Shown: positions 46,085 through 54,822 of the stretch, one piece after another
Layout: each line of letters opens with the position of its first letter
Position numbering within the stretch: position 1 is the first letter of the stretch
Assembly (NCBI RefSeq): GCF_014694405.1
Contig: NZ_JAAUWV010000006.1
Location: forward strand, 62,001-126,000
Length of the DNA: 64,000 bases
Reading direction: 5' to 3'
From: Pseudoalteromonas sp. S16_S37
GTDB taxonomy: Bacteria; Pseudomonadota; Gammaproteobacteria; Enterobacterales; Alteromonadaceae
Translations under genes and position numbers: made by a program
Notes under the pieces: generated by a model
What the model saw: only the letters and a program-made list of their open reading frames with translations
What the model was told of the DNA's origin: nothing
Database searches by the model: none

Positions 46085-46357
46085 ATGAACAAATCTGAAT
46101 TGATAACCACGATGTCAGCACACAGTGCGCTAACAAAGAAAGACTCACAAGCAGCACTAAATGCATTGTTAGCAGTAATAAAAAAACGTTTGGCTGAAGG
46201 AGATCAGATGCCGATTGCTGGATTAGGTACTTTTGCTTTGAGCTATCATCCAGCTAAAGCTGGGCGTAATCCAAAAACCGGAGAAACCATTATCATTGAA
46301 GGGGCAAATAAGGTGCAGTTTAAAGCCGCTAAGGCGCTCAAAGACGCCCTAGCGTAA
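46085..46357 (+). CDS. HU-family DNA-binding protein
   Basis: 90 residues, the usual HU size. It starts MNKSELITTMSAHSALTKKD, with the dimerisation core GLGTFALSYHPAKAGRNPKTGE. The GRNPKTGE motif is the DNA-binding arm. It is more divergent than hupA/hupB, so it may be a secondary HU paralog. It ends only 6 bp from the end of the convergent trpA, with no hairpin visible between them. Confidence 0.93.
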   Translation: MNKSELITTMSAHSALTKKDSQAALNALLAVIKKRLAEGDQMPIAGLGTFALSYHPAKAGRNPKTGETIIIEGANKVQFKAAKALKDALA

Positions 46358-46363
46358 GTATGA

Positions 46364-47170
46364 TTAGCGCAGTGTTGCCGCTTTCATTGTGCTAACAAAC
46401 TGTTTGAGTTCATTGAGCATCGTACTTGGACTATCCAAGTGCTGCTCAATAATTTTAACAACAGCAGAGCCACTGATAGCGCCAGCTGCTCCAGAGTCTA
46501 ATGCTGCTTTAACGTGCTCGGGTGTGGATATACCAAAGCCAAGCAGTGCTGGTGCTGCGTGATACTCTTTAAGTTTGGTGATCATCGAGTCAGCGGGCAT
46601 TTGCGCACTTGTTTCTGTGCCTGTTACGCCGGCTCTAGAGAGTAAATAAGTGTAGCCACGACCGTAGCTTGCACATTCCCTCAGCGTGTCATCACTAGCA
46701 TTAGGCGTGGCGATAAAAATAGGTTCGATACCAACATTTTGCGCTGCGCGACGAAACAGTTTTGATTCATGTAAAGGCACGTCTGCAACCAAGATAGAGT
46801 CGACACCAGCTTCTTTGGCTTGCTGATAAAACGTCTCAATGCCTTTGGCAAAAATAAGGTTAGAGTACAGTAACAAGCCGATTGGAATGTCATTATTGTA
46901 CTGGCGTACCTGTTTAATAATATCAAAGCAATCTTGTGTATTGATATGTTGCTCAAGCGCGCGGATATTCGCAGCTTGGATAACTGGGCCATCAGCAATG
47001 GGATCTGAGAAAGGAATACCTAGCTCTAAGGCATCTGCACCGCCGTCTATCAAGCTTTTAATGATATCTAAGCTTAACGCTTTGTTAGGATCGCCAATAG
47101 TGACAAATGGTACAAACGCCCCTTGATCTTGCTCAGCCAAGGCATTAAATGTTTGGGCATAGCGGCTCAT
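46364..47170 (-). CDS. trpA: Tryptophan synthase alpha subunit
   Basis: 268 residues. It cleaves indole-3-glycerol phosphate to indole and glyceraldehyde-3-phosphate in complex with TrpB. Visible marks are [30 protein letters not shown] with the catalytic Glu and Asp, [13 protein letters not shown], and the phosphate loop [10 protein letters not shown] with [11 protein letters not shown]. It overlaps the trpB stop by one base (TAATG) and is the last gene of the operon. Confidence 0.97.
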   Translation of the reverse strand: MSRYAQTFNALAEQDQGAFVPFVTIGDPNKALSLDIIKSLIDGGADALELGIPFSDPIADGPVIQAANIRALEQHINTQDCFDIIKQVRQYNNDIPIGLLLYSNLIFAKGIETFYQQAKEAGVDSILVADVPLHESKLFRRAAQNVGIEPIFIATPNASDDTLRECASYGRGYTYLLSRAGVTGTETSAQMPADSMITKLKEYHAAPALLGFGISTPEHVKAALDSGAAGAISGSAVVKIIEQHLDSPSTMLNELKQFVSTMKAATLR

Positions 47171-48354
47171 TAAAGTTCTCCTCGCTCATTTAAAACTTGA
47201 TGTACATGGGTTAAGTCCTTATCGCCACGGCCACTTAGATTGACCACAATAATGGTGTCTTCATTTTGTTGCTCAGCATATTTGAGCGCATATGCAAGGG
47301 CATGACTTGACTCAAGTGCAGGAATAATGCCTTCGTTTTTAGCCAAAGATTGAAACGCGTTCAAGGCCTCAGTATCTGTTATAGCTACATATTGCGCACG
47401 ACCACTTTCGTGTAAAAACGCGTGTTGTGGCCCAACAGCAGGGTAATCCAGACCTGCAGACACCGAATAAGACTCTTCAATTTGCCCGTCACTATTTTGC
47501 ATGATGTAGGTATAAGCGCCGTGCAGTATGCCTTTACTGCCTTTACAAAGTGCCGCACCATGCTCTTGCGTATCCAAGCCTTTACCAGCAGGCTCAATGC
47601 CAACAAGCTTAACACTTGGCTCATCGATAAAATCACTAAACATACCAATGGCATTTGAACCGCCACCAACACAGGCCATAACCACATCGGGTAAGCGACC
47701 TTCAGCTTCTAATACTTGCTGTTTTGCCTCTTCGCCAATCATTTTTTGGAATTCACGTACAACCGTTGGGAATGGGTGAGGGCCAGCGGCAGTGCCTAGT
47801 AGATAGTGGGCAGTTTTATAATTCGCTGACCAATCGCGCATTGCCTCGTTTACCGCATCTTTTAGTGTGCCAGAACCTGCTGTGACAGGTATAACTTCGG
47901 CGCCCATCAAACGCATTCTAAACACATTGGGTTGTTGGCGCTCAACGTCTTTTGCACCCATATAAACACGACACTTTAAACCCAATAAAGCGCAAGCTAA
48001 TGCTGTGGCAACACCATGCTGACCAGCGCCGGTCTCTGCAATGACCTCGTTCTTACCCATGCGCTTTGTTAGTAACGCTTGTCCCAAAACTTGGTTAGTT
48101 TTATGCGCACCACCATGGAGCAAGTCTTCACGTTTTAGATATAGCTTTACCTTGGGGTTTTTTACTAAGTTACGCGTTAAAGTTAAAGGCGTTGGACGAC
48201 CCGCGTATTCGTTTAGTAGCTTTTGAAACTCCTGTAAAAACTCAGGGTCTTTTTGCGCTTTATTAAACTCTTGCTCAAGTTGTTTGAGCGCAGGGACCAG
48301 TAACTCAGGGACAAACATGCCCCCAAAGTCACCAAAATATGCTGCGTTGTTCAT
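47170..48354 (-). CDS. trpB: Tryptophan synthase beta subunit
   Basis: About 394 residues. It is PLP-dependent and joins indole and serine to make tryptophan. The start at 48354 ([19 protein letters not shown]) matches the family; the frame is open further upstream, but GAGGTGG lies just before this ATG. Key parts are [14 protein letters not shown] (PLP Lys), [12 protein letters not shown] and the phosphate loop GGGSNA. It lies 7 bp after trpCF. Confidence 0.97.
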   Translation of the reverse strand: MNNAAYFGDFGGMFVPELLVPALKQLEQEFNKAQKDPEFLQEFQKLLNEYAGRPTPLTLTRNLVKNPKVKLYLKREDLLHGGAHKTNQVLGQALLTKRMGKNEVIAETGAGQHGVATALACALLGLKCRVYMGAKDVERQQPNVFRMRLMGAEVIPVTAGSGTLKDAVNEAMRDWSANYKTAHYLLGTAAGPHPFPTVVREFQKMIGEEAKQQVLEAEGRLPDVVMACVGGGSNAIGMFSDFIDEPSVKLVGIEPAGKGLDTQEHGAALCKGSKGILHGAYTYIMQNSDGQIEESYSVSAGLDYPAVGPQHAFLHESGRAQYVAITDTEALNAFQSLAKNEGIIPALESSHALAYALKYAEQQNEDTIIVVNLSGRGDKDLTHVHQVLNERGEL

Positions 48355-48361
48355 TTCCACC

Positions 48362-49729
48362 TCAATAATTTCTAATGTTTGTAAAAGCGTGCTGAATTTT
48401 GTCATGACACTTTTTACCGGGGCTAAGTTCAACCCCTGAATTTAAATCTAACCCTTGAGCACCCAGCTGTGCGGCGGCTGCGACGTTATCTGGATTAAGC
48501 CCACCTGCAAGCATAAAGTTATTGGCAACTTGCTCAGACAATAATTGCCAATCAAATGACTGACCCGTACCACCGAAGCCAGCGTCGGTTTTGGTATCGT
48601 ATAGGTGTTTATCAACCCCTTTGACTGGATTGGGCAGCGTATCGCTGACGCCCTGTGCTTTCCAGATCTGGCAGTTAACAGGCAGTCTATTTCTTAGGCT
48701 TGCTATATAATCTTCATTTTCTTGGCCGTGTAATTGTACTGCGGTTAGCTTTAGCGTTTGCGCATATTCTGCCACTTGTTCTTCATCGGCGTTGACAAAT
48801 ACCCCAACATAACTAAGCGGTGCACTATCGACAATGGCTTTGGCGCAGTCTAAATCGACATAACGCTGTGATTTAGGATAAAAAATTAACCCGCCATAGA
48901 GGGCGCCAGCTTCGTAAGCCGCTTGTGCATCTTGGCAGCGGGTAAGCCCGCATACTTTGTTTTCGCCCAGAATAAGCTTACGACAAGCTGTATCCAAGTT
49001 TTGCTCAGCCATAAGCGAACTGCCCACCAAAAAGCCACTGCATAACGGCGCGAGTCGTTTTACATCCTGATGGGTGTAAATACCTGATTCAGAAATGACC
49101 ACTTTATCATTGGGAATTAACGTGCGAAGTCGCTCGGTTGTGGCCAAGTCAGTACTTAAATCTCTGAGATTACGGTTATTAATACCGATAATTTGTGCAT
49201 TTAGTTTAAGAGCTCGCTCAACCTCGGGCTCGTTACTTACCTCAGTTAACACGGCCATGTTTAAAGATTTTGCAACGTCTGCTAAAGCAAGGTATTGCTG
49301 ATCATCAAGGACAGATAGCATAAGCAAAATGGCATCACCACCGTTTAGGCGAGCCAAGTAAACTTGGTATTCATCAATAAAAAAGTCTTTACAGATCAGC
49401 GGTTGTTCTACTTTTTGTCGCACATAACTTAAGTAGTCAAAACTACCTTGAAAGTACTTCTCGTCAGTCAGAACGCTGATACAACTGGCATAGCGTTTGT
49501 ATACACTGGTGATCTCATCTAGATCAAAATGTGCTCTGATCAACCCTTTAGACGGAGAGGCCTTTTTACATTCTAAAATAAATTGCGTGCCGGGTTTTGC
49601 CAGCGCACCATAAAAGTCACGGGTTGTAGGTTGCACTTTATCTTTGAACGACGCCAGTGGAAAACTTGCTTTGCGTTTTTGTAGTTCTATTTGTTTATCG
49701 GCGACAATTTTGTCGAGCACATTAGCCAT
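48362..49729 (-). CDS. trpCF: Fused indole-3-glycerol-phosphate synthase / PRA isomerase
   Basis: 455 residues, a bifunctional TrpC-TrpF fusion as in E. coli. The TrpC half (about 1-255) has [33 protein letters not shown] and VISESGI. The TrpF half (about 258-455) has KVCGLTR, YVGVFVN, VQLHG and [11 protein letters not shown]. It carries out the two steps after anthranilate phosphoribosylation. It overlaps trpD by 8 bp, and GAGGTAAG provides a strong ribosome site inside trpD. Confidence 0.97.
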   Translation of the reverse strand: MANVLDKIVADKQIELQKRKASFPLASFKDKVQPTTRDFYGALAKPGTQFILECKKASPSKGLIRAHFDLDEITSVYKRYASCISVLTDEKYFQGSFDYLSYVRQKVEQPLICKDFFIDEYQVYLARLNGGDAILLMLSVLDDQQYLALADVAKSLNMAVLTEVSNEPEVERALKLNAQIIGINNRNLRDLSTDLATTERLRTLIPNDKVVISESGIYTHQDVKRLAPLCSGFLVGSSLMAEQNLDTACRKLILGENKVCGLTRCQDAQAAYEAGALYGGLIFYPKSQRYVDLDCAKAIVDSAPLSYVGVFVNADEEQVAEYAQTLKLTAVQLHGQENEDYIASLRNRLPVNCQIWKAQGVSDTLPNPVKGVDKHLYDTKTDAGFGGTGQSFDWQLLSEQVANNFMLAGGLNPDNVAAAAQLGAQGLDLNSGVELSPGKKCHDKIQHAFTNIRNY

Positions 49730-50729
49730 GATTACTTACCTCTACGATCTGTGCTAGTTTTTCATAGGCAATGCCTGAACTAAGCAGTTCCAGTACGTGC
49801 TGCGTGGCAGCTTTAAAGCTATCTGCTTTTTGTTCCATCACCAGTAATGCTGCAACATTCGCTGCTATTGCAGCGTTGTGAGCTGCATTGCCTTGGCCTT
49901 TTAAAATATCAATACTGGCTTGTGCATTATACTCTGGCGTATCTCCGGCTATGTCGGCAAGCGAATAGTTTTCAAGACCAAAGTCTTGCGCGCTGAGCGT
50001 GTAGTGTGTCAGCTTGCCATGGTTAAGCTCAGTCACTAAGGTTTCACCATGTAAGGCAATTTCGTCGGTGCCTGCACCATGTACCACCATTGCGCGTTCA
50101 GTACCTAGCGCTTTTAATGTTTCTGCCATTGGTGTGCATAGCTGTGGATCATATACGCCCAGCAGTTGTGTTTGGGGGGCTGCAGGGTTTGCAAGTGGAC
50201 CTAGAATATTAAAAATAGTGCGTGTTTTTAAAGTGGTTCTAACTGGCATGGCATGTTTCGTACCTTGGTGATAATTAGGCGCAAATAAAAACGTAAAACC
50301 AGTTTGAGCTAAACACCGGCTGGCTGCATCGCTGCTCATATTTAGGTTGATGCCAAGTGCCGCCAGTAAATCGGCCGAACCCGATTTACTTGATACACTG
50401 CGGTTGCCATGTTTAACCACATTCAGACCGCAAGCGGCACCCACAATTGCCGCAGTGGTACTGACGTTAATGGTATTGGCACCATCTCCTCCTGTGCCAC
50501 AGCTATCAACACAGCGCAAACCTTGTGTGTTAAAGGGCTGTGCATTGCTGCGCATTGCATTGGCTGCTCCGGCAATCTCTTGCGCCGTTTCACCTTTGAT
50601 TTTCAGGGCAACTAACACAGCTGTTAGTTCAATGTCGTTAAGCTGCCCACGCATAATGTCGTTAAATAGGGCGCTGCTTTGTGCAAAATCGAGCGACTGC
50701 TGTGCGAGTAAAGAATTGATACTATCCAT
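49722..50729 (-). CDS. trpD: Anthranilate phosphoribosyltransferase
   Basis: 335 residues. It transfers phosphoribose from PRPP to anthranilate. The PRPP site CGTGGDGANTINVST, KHGNRSVSSKSGSADLLAALG and the later HGAGTDEIA are all intact. Unlike E. coli, it is not fused to the glutamine amidotransferase, which is a separate gene 8 bp upstream. Confidence 0.97.
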   Translation of the reverse strand: MDSINSLLAQQSLDFAQSSALFNDIMRGQLNDIELTAVLVALKIKGETAQEIAGAANAMRSNAQPFNTQGLRCVDSCGTGGDGANTINVSTTAAIVGAACGLNVVKHGNRSVSSKSGSADLLAALGINLNMSSDAASRCLAQTGFTFLFAPNYHQGTKHAMPVRTTLKTRTIFNILGPLANPAAPQTQLLGVYDPQLCTPMAETLKALGTERAMVVHGAGTDEIALHGETLVTELNHGKLTHYTLSAQDFGLENYSLADIAGDTPEYNAQASIDILKGQGNAAHNAAIAANVAALLVMEQKADSFKAATQHVLELLSSGIAYEKLAQIVEVSNHG

Positions 50730-50737
50730 GGTAACTC

Positions 50738-51328
50738 CTAACGCGTTAAGTAGTTGATGCTTTGCTGCAATAGGCGAGCACCATCCGGGGTTAAAATTGA
50801 TTCAGGGTGAAACTGATAGCCCAATACTCGATCTTCGTGATGATAGATTGCCATAGGTATATCTTGGTATCGAGCAATCACTTTGAGAGACTCAGGCACC
50901 TTGGTTGCCATTAAAGAGTGGTAACGTGCAACGGGAATCTGCTTGCCAAGTCCTGCAAATACGGGGTGCTCGTCAACCTCAATGATAGATGCTTTACCAT
51001 GGACGGTTTCTCCAGCGTGGCCAATGGTACCGCCGTAACTTTGGGTGAGTGCTTGTTGCCCTAAGCAAATACCTAGCATTGGGAACTTACCCTTGCAAAG
51101 CTCAATAAGCTCTAATAAGCAGCCCGCTTGAGCCGGGTTTCCAGGACCAGGAGAGAGTACTAGTATCACCGTTTGTTGCTCTTGTATCATTTTTTCAAAA
51201 ATGCGCTGTGCACTAAGATGGTTGCGATATACCACCATATCTAAACCCAATAGCGTTAACTCATCGACCAAGTTGTAGCTAAAAGAGTCAAAATTATCTA
51301 AAAAGTAGACTTTTGCTTGAGCTGTCAT
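50738..51328 (-). CDS. trpG: Anthranilate synthase glutamine amidotransferase subunit
   Basis: About 196 residues. The ATG at 51328 overlaps the trpE stop (ATGA-type overlap) and AAGGAGCC precedes it; a GTG lies one codon earlier. This class I amidotransferase has FLDNFDSFSYN, the oxyanion loop SPGPGNP, the nucleophile LGICLGQQAL (Cys) and a His-Glu pair in YQFHPES. It feeds ammonia to TrpE. Confidence 0.96.
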   Translation of the reverse strand: MTAQAKVYFLDNFDSFSYNLVDELTLLGLDMVVYRNHLSAQRIFEKMIQEQQTVILVLSPGPGNPAQAGCLLELIELCKGKFPMLGICLGQQALTQSYGGTIGHAGETVHGKASIIEVDEHPVFAGLGKQIPVARYHSLMATKVPESLKVIARYQDIPMAIYHHEDRVLGYQFHPESILTPDGARLLQQSINYLTR

Positions 51329-52899
51329 CACTTGGCTCCTTGATAGGTCGATTGCACTGCTTTTATTACAGCTTGCGCTTTTGCACGAGTTTCATCGGCT
51401 TCAGCTTGTGGTACTGAGTCATACACTACACCAGCGCCTGCTTGCACAAAGGCTGTGCCATCTTTAACAAAAGCTGAGCGAATAACGATGCATGAGTCCA
51501 TTGCGCCATCACCAGTAAGGTAACCAACAGCGCCACCATAACTGCCGCGTCGTTGCTTTTCTACTTGGCGAACAAGTTGCGCTGCTTTTACCTTAGGTGC
51601 GCCGACTAAAGTGCCCATATTCATACATGCTTGGTAAGCGTGTAGGGCGTCTAAATCAGGCTTTAATTGACCCACAACGCGTGAAACTAAGTGCATCACT
51701 TGCGAATAGCGGTCAACTTTTAACAACTCTTTAGCATGGCGTGTACCCGCTACACTGATACGTGCAATGTCATTTCGCGCAAGGTCTACCAACATAAGGT
51801 GTTCAGCACGTTCTTTTTGGTCGTTTCTAAGCTCTAACTCAATACGGCTGTCTAAGTCAGGATTGATTCTGCCATCGGCAAACTTGCCACGTGGGCGAGT
51901 GCCTGCAATGGGGTATATTTCCACCTGATTGCTTTGCGTGCAGTACTTTAATGCCGACTCAGGAGATGCGCCAAATAGCACAAAGTCTTGGTCTTGCATG
52001 TAAAACATGTATGGACTTGGGTTTTGTTGTTTGAGTTGCTGATAAGCTGCTAGCGGTTGTGCACAAGGTAATGAGAAAGTGCGCGAAGGCACTACCTGGA
52101 AAATATCACCATCAATAATATTTTGTTTCAGTGCTGAGACTTGCTGACAAAAAGTTGCGTCATCGATATTTACTTGCACATCAGCGTTGCCTTGATTTGG
52201 CGCCGCCAAATAGGGCGTGAGTTCATCGCAGCGGGCATTGAGTTGCTCTAATTGCTTACCCACTTCAAAGCAATTTGCATGTACGTCAGGGCCGTTAAAT
52301 ACGTTACCAATTAGCTCTGTGGTTTGCGCTTGGTGGTCAATTAGCACTAATGTTTCAGCAAGATAAAACACATAGTCAGGGCAGGTGTTATTGCCATTAG
52401 GCACCTCTTCTAAGCGCTCAAAGTTGGCCACCATGTCATAAGCAAATACGCCACCTAAAAACACCGAGAAGGGCGTATCTGAGTTACGCTTTATACTTTT
52501 AATGCATGTACGCAGGGCGCTAAAAGCATTATCCGCTTTGAGTTTACTAAATTCATCAAGCTCTTCATCAACACTTTGATAAGTGAGTGTTAATGTATCG
52601 TCTTCAAGTTTTGTATGACAACTTTGCACTTGAGATTGTAAAAAGCTAAGCAGTTGCTGGCCGTTATTCGACAACGCTTTGATGGTAACGTTTTTGCCTA
52701 CACATTCAATACGCAGCGCCGCATCGGCTAAAATAATGCTTTTTACATTGTCTTTTGAGTCTATTTCAGCAGACTCAAGCAATAGTGAGTTGTTTTTTCC
52801 TAGTGCCGCATACAATGACAAGGGACTACTAATATAATCACGTCGTTGCCGTATGCTGGTCACTTCACCTGGTGTGGTTGTTATGTGACTAAAAATCAA
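51328..52899 (-). CDS. trpE: Anthranilate synthase component I
   Basis: 523 residues with a probable TTG start; AGGGGA lies 7 nt upstream and no in-frame ATG is suitable. It makes anthranilate from chorismate with TrpG. The feedback-inhibition motif LLLES (about residues 38-42) indicates binding of tryptophan. The catalytic core has VPSRTFSLP, PSPYMFYM, PIAGTRPRG, LARNDIARI and GAPKVKAAQLV. It is the first structural gene after two leader-peptide attenuators. Confidence 0.96.
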   Translation of the reverse strand: MIFSHITTTPGEVTSIRQRRDYISSPLSLYAALGKNNSLLLESAEIDSKDNVKSIILADAALRIECVGKNVTIKALSNNGQQLLSFLQSQVQSCHTKLEDDTLTLTYQSVDEELDEFSKLKADNAFSALRTCIKSIKRNSDTPFSVFLGGVFAYDMVANFERLEEVPNGNNTCPDYVFYLAETLVLIDHQAQTTELIGNVFNGPDVHANCFEVGKQLEQLNARCDELTPYLAAPNQGNADVQVNIDDATFCQQVSALKQNIIDGDIFQVVPSRTFSLPCAQPLAAYQQLKQQNPSPYMFYMQDQDFVLFGASPESALKYCTQSNQVEIYPIAGTRPRGKFADGRINPDLDSRIELELRNDQKERAEHLMLVDLARNDIARISVAGTRHAKELLKVDRYSQVMHLVSRVVGQLKPDLDALHAYQACMNMGTLVGAPKVKAAQLVRQVEKQRRGSYGGAVGYLTGDGAMDSCIVIRSAFVKDGTAFVQAGAGVVYDSVPQAEADETRAKAQAVIKAVQSTYQGAK

Positions 52900-52914
52900 A
52901 CCTCATTCCCCTAT

Positions 52915-52955
52915 AAAATAAAAAACCCCACAAGCTGTTTAGGCTTAGCGGGGTT
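52915..52955 (-). terminator. trp attenuator terminator 2 (proximal to trpE)
   Basis: On the minus strand AACCCC and AAGC pair with GCTT and GGGGTT through a small internal loop, followed by six or more U residues. It lies 16 bp before the trpE start codon. The 5' arm is shared with the competing antiterminator. Confidence 0.88.
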
Positions 52956-52990
52956 GTTAATTAGTTACAACAATGCCGTCCCGCTAAGCC
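52942..52990 (-). promoter_or_regulatory. trp antiterminator 2
   Basis: GGCTTAGCGGG at the end of leader peptide 2 is perfectly complementary over 11 bp to CCCGCTAAGCC in the 5' arm of terminator 2, with an extra TTGTT/AACAA pair inside. Ribosome stalling at the Trp codons just upstream would leave this arm free and favour read-through into trpE. Confidence 0.85.
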
Positions 52991-53034
52991 AGGCACCACC
53001 ACCAAGAAGAAATTGTAGATACATTGTTGAACAT
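52984..53034 (-). CDS. trp leader peptide 2
   Basis: A 16-codon ORF, MFNNVSTISSWWWCLA, with three consecutive Trp codons (TGG TGG TGG at 52996-53004). AGGA lies 7 nt before the ATG. It ends within the antiterminator arm and is followed by terminator 2. It acts as a tryptophan sensor by ribosome stalling, as in classic trp attenuation. It lies downstream of a complete first attenuator, so it can only be made on transcripts that escape the first one, unless there is an internal promoter. Confidence 0.9.
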   Translation of the reverse strand: MFNNVSTISSWWWCLA

Positions 53035-53058
53035 TAATTTTTCCTAAAATTTAGATAT

Positions 53059-53086
53059 AAAAAAACCCGCTTAAATAAGCGGGTTT
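53059..53086 (-). terminator. trp attenuator terminator 1 (promoter-proximal)
   Basis: On the minus strand AAACCCGCTTA pairs with TAAGCGGGTTT, a near-perfect stem followed by seven U residues. Upstream GCGGGT (complement of 53113-53118) and ATTCGTT (complement of 53105-53111) can pair with ACCCGC and the AACGAAAT region before the stem to form a rival antiterminator. Confidence 0.9.
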
Positions 53087-53120
53087 GAAATTTCGTTAAG
53101 ACACAACGAATCACCCGCAA

Positions 53121-53168
53121 TTACGAGTGCCACCACCAAATGTTGTTTTTATTCATTGTTGTTTTCAT
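53121..53168 (-). CDS. trpL: trp leader peptide 1
   Basis: A 15-codon ORF, MKTTMNKNNIWWWHS, with three consecutive Trp codons at 53130-53138. It begins about 27-34 nt after the inferred transcription start. No strong Shine-Dalgarno is visible before the first ATG; the second Met at codon 5 is an alternative start. The stop codon is followed 2 bp later by the GCGGGT arm of antiterminator 1. It senses tryptophanyl-tRNA supply for the first attenuator. Confidence 0.9.
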   Translation of the reverse strand: MKTTMNKNNIWWWHS

Positions 53169-53201
53169 GGTTTTATACGTTTAGATGTCTTTAGTGGGTA
53201 C

Positions 53202-53231
53202 AGTAAACCCTACAGTTTCATGTTCTGTCAA
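53202..53231 (-). promoter_or_regulatory. Likely trp operon promoter
   Basis: A perfect -35 TTGACA (complement of 53226-53231) with TTTACT 18 bp downstream as the -10. Transcription should start near 53195, about 27 nt before leader peptide 1. Two TACAGT direct repeats on the plus strand (53199-53204 and 53211-53216) straddle the -10. No clear CTAG-type TrpR operator is seen. Confidence 0.6.
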
Positions 53232-53344
53232 CCCCTTTGCTAATAAAACTTGAACAAAAAGCAAAAAATAGTCAAAGGTCGGAGCATGATCCGATGATAT
53301 ACTTGCTAGCCTAATACAAAGCAATGATGTAACGAAGGACAAAT

Positions 53345-54199
53345 TTGATAAAATACGACTTACACAGTCATACCACTTTTTCTGATGGTCGTTTAAGCGT
53401 GGCAGAGCTTTTAGAGCGCGCAACAGAAAAAGGCGTTGATGTACTGGCTATCACTGATCATGACACCATAGCAGCCATCGAGCCTGCGAGAGAATACATA
53501 AAGGCACAGGCGCTTGAGTTAGAGCTGATCTCTGGCGTAGAGATCTCGACTAAATGGCAAAGCTTTGAAATTCATATTGTTGGATTATCTGTCGATATTT
53601 CAAATCCAAAACTCACCGCACTTTTGCAGGCGCAACAGGCAAAGCGCGAGGCGCGAGCACTAGAAATTGGTCAGCGCTTAGCAAAAAGAGGTTATGAGGG
53701 CATTTATGACCGTGCAAAAGAACTAGCTGGTAGCGCAGAAATCACGCGTGCACACTTTGCTGCAGCGCTCGTGGAGCGAGGTGTTGCAAAAGATGTGCAA
53801 GGCGTATTTAAAAAGTTCTTAGCTCGCAACAAAACGGGCTATGTGCCTAGCCAATGGTGCGATATGGCAACAGCTATTGATGCAATCAAAAGTGCTGGGG
53901 GAGTGAGCGTGTTAGCCCATCCAGCTTGCTATCAAATGTCGAGTAAGTGGTTACGTAAGCTACTTGGTGAGTTTAAGAGTGTTGGTGGTCAGGCGATGGA
54001 AGTTGCACAGCCGCAACAAGCGCCCTGCGAGCGACAGTTTTTGGGGCAATTAAGTCAAGAATATGGCCTGTTAGCGAGTCAAGGCTCAGACTTTCATTAT
54101 CCAATGCCTTGGTTAGAACTCGGAAAAAACCTATACTTACCAAAAGATTGCCAAGGTGTTTGGCAGTTTTGGCAAACGGACGAGGAGCGTTTACAGTGA
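53345..54199 (+). CDS. rnm: PHP-domain 5'-3' exoribonuclease AM (YciV/TrpH)
   Basis: 284 residues with a TTG start and GAAGGA 7 nt upstream. The PHP metal-site motifs are LHSHTTFSDG (about 6), ITDHDT (about 35), GVEIST and VLAHP (about 190). The E. coli ortholog YciV (RNase AM) trims the 5' end of ribosomal RNA and degrades short RNAs. It is divergent from the trp operon, as in E. coli, and is the first of a string of five genes running in the same direction. Confidence 0.92.
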   Translation: MIKYDLHSHTTFSDGRLSVAELLERATEKGVDVLAITDHDTIAAIEPAREYIKAQALELELISGVEISTKWQSFEIHIVGLSVDISNPKLTALLQAQQAKREARALEIGQRLAKRGYEGIYDRAKELAGSAEITRAHFAAALVERGVAKDVQGVFKKFLARNKTGYVPSQWCDMATAIDAIKSAGGVSVLAHPACYQMSSKWLRKLLGEFKSVGGQAMEVAQPQQAPCERQFLGQLSQEYGLLASQGSDFHYPMPWLELGKNLYLPKDCQGVWQFWQTDEERLQ

Positions 54200-54816
54200 G
54201 CCAATTTTTTCATATTCACCCTGAAAACCCACAAGCAAGGCTCATCAAGCAGGCTGTTGAAATTATTCAACAAGGTGGCGTTGTGGTTTATCCTACCGAC
54301 TCAGGTTACGCCATAGGCTGTGCCATCGGTAATAAGCAAGCCAAAGAACGTATAGAGCGCATTCGTGGTATTGAAAAACATCATAACTTTACTTTGATAT
54401 GTCGTGATTTGTCAGAGCTTGCAACCTATGCACGAGTTGATAACCAAATGTTTCGCTTGATAAAAAACAACACACCAGGGCCTTACACATTTATCTTCAA
54501 AGGTACTAAAGAAGTCCCTAAACGATTACTCAATGACAAGAAAAAAACCATCGGTATGCGGGTTACTGACCATCCAATCGCATCAGCAATACTTGCTGAA
54601 TTGGGTGAGCCTATGATGTCTTGTTCACTGATTTTACCGGGTGAGCAATTTACCGAATCAGATCCCGATGAGATCCGCATGAGAATTGAAAAGCAAGTGG
54701 ACTTAATCATTCACGGCGGCTATTTAATAGAGCAAGCGACAACGGTCATTGATTTATCTGAAGACGACATTGAAATTTTGCGTGTTGGTTGCGGTGATAC
54801 CTCTGTATTTGAGTAA
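54196..54816 (+). CDS. yciO: YciO, Sua5/YrdC-like protein
   Basis: About 206 residues. The GTG at 54196 overlaps the stop of the PHP gene (GTGA) and GAGGAG precedes it; the frame is open further upstream but reads into the other gene. Marks are MSQFFHIHPENPQ, VVVYPTDSGYAIGC and GVRVTDHP-like GMRVTDHPIA. The YrdC fold binds ATP and RNA. YciO paralogs appear distinct from the essential TsaC (threonylcarbamoyl-AMP synthase), and their role is not settled. Confidence 0.93.
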   Translation: MSQFFHIHPENPQARLIKQAVEIIQQGGVVVYPTDSGYAIGCAIGNKQAKERIERIRGIEKHHNFTLICRDLSELATYARVDNQMFRLIKNNTPGPYTFIFKGTKEVPKRLLNDKKKTIGMRVTDHPIASAILAELGEPMMSCSLILPGEQFTESDPDEIRMRIEKQVDLIIHGGYLIEQATTVIDLSEDDIEILRVGCGDTSVFE

Positions 54817-54822
54817 TAAATA

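Noticed and set aside
52890..52911. A five-codon ORF (MRFDF) overlapping the trpE start as an alternative trpE start or third leader
   Set aside because: It is out of frame with trpE, has no Trp codon, and AGGGGA is better placed for the TTG start of trpE.
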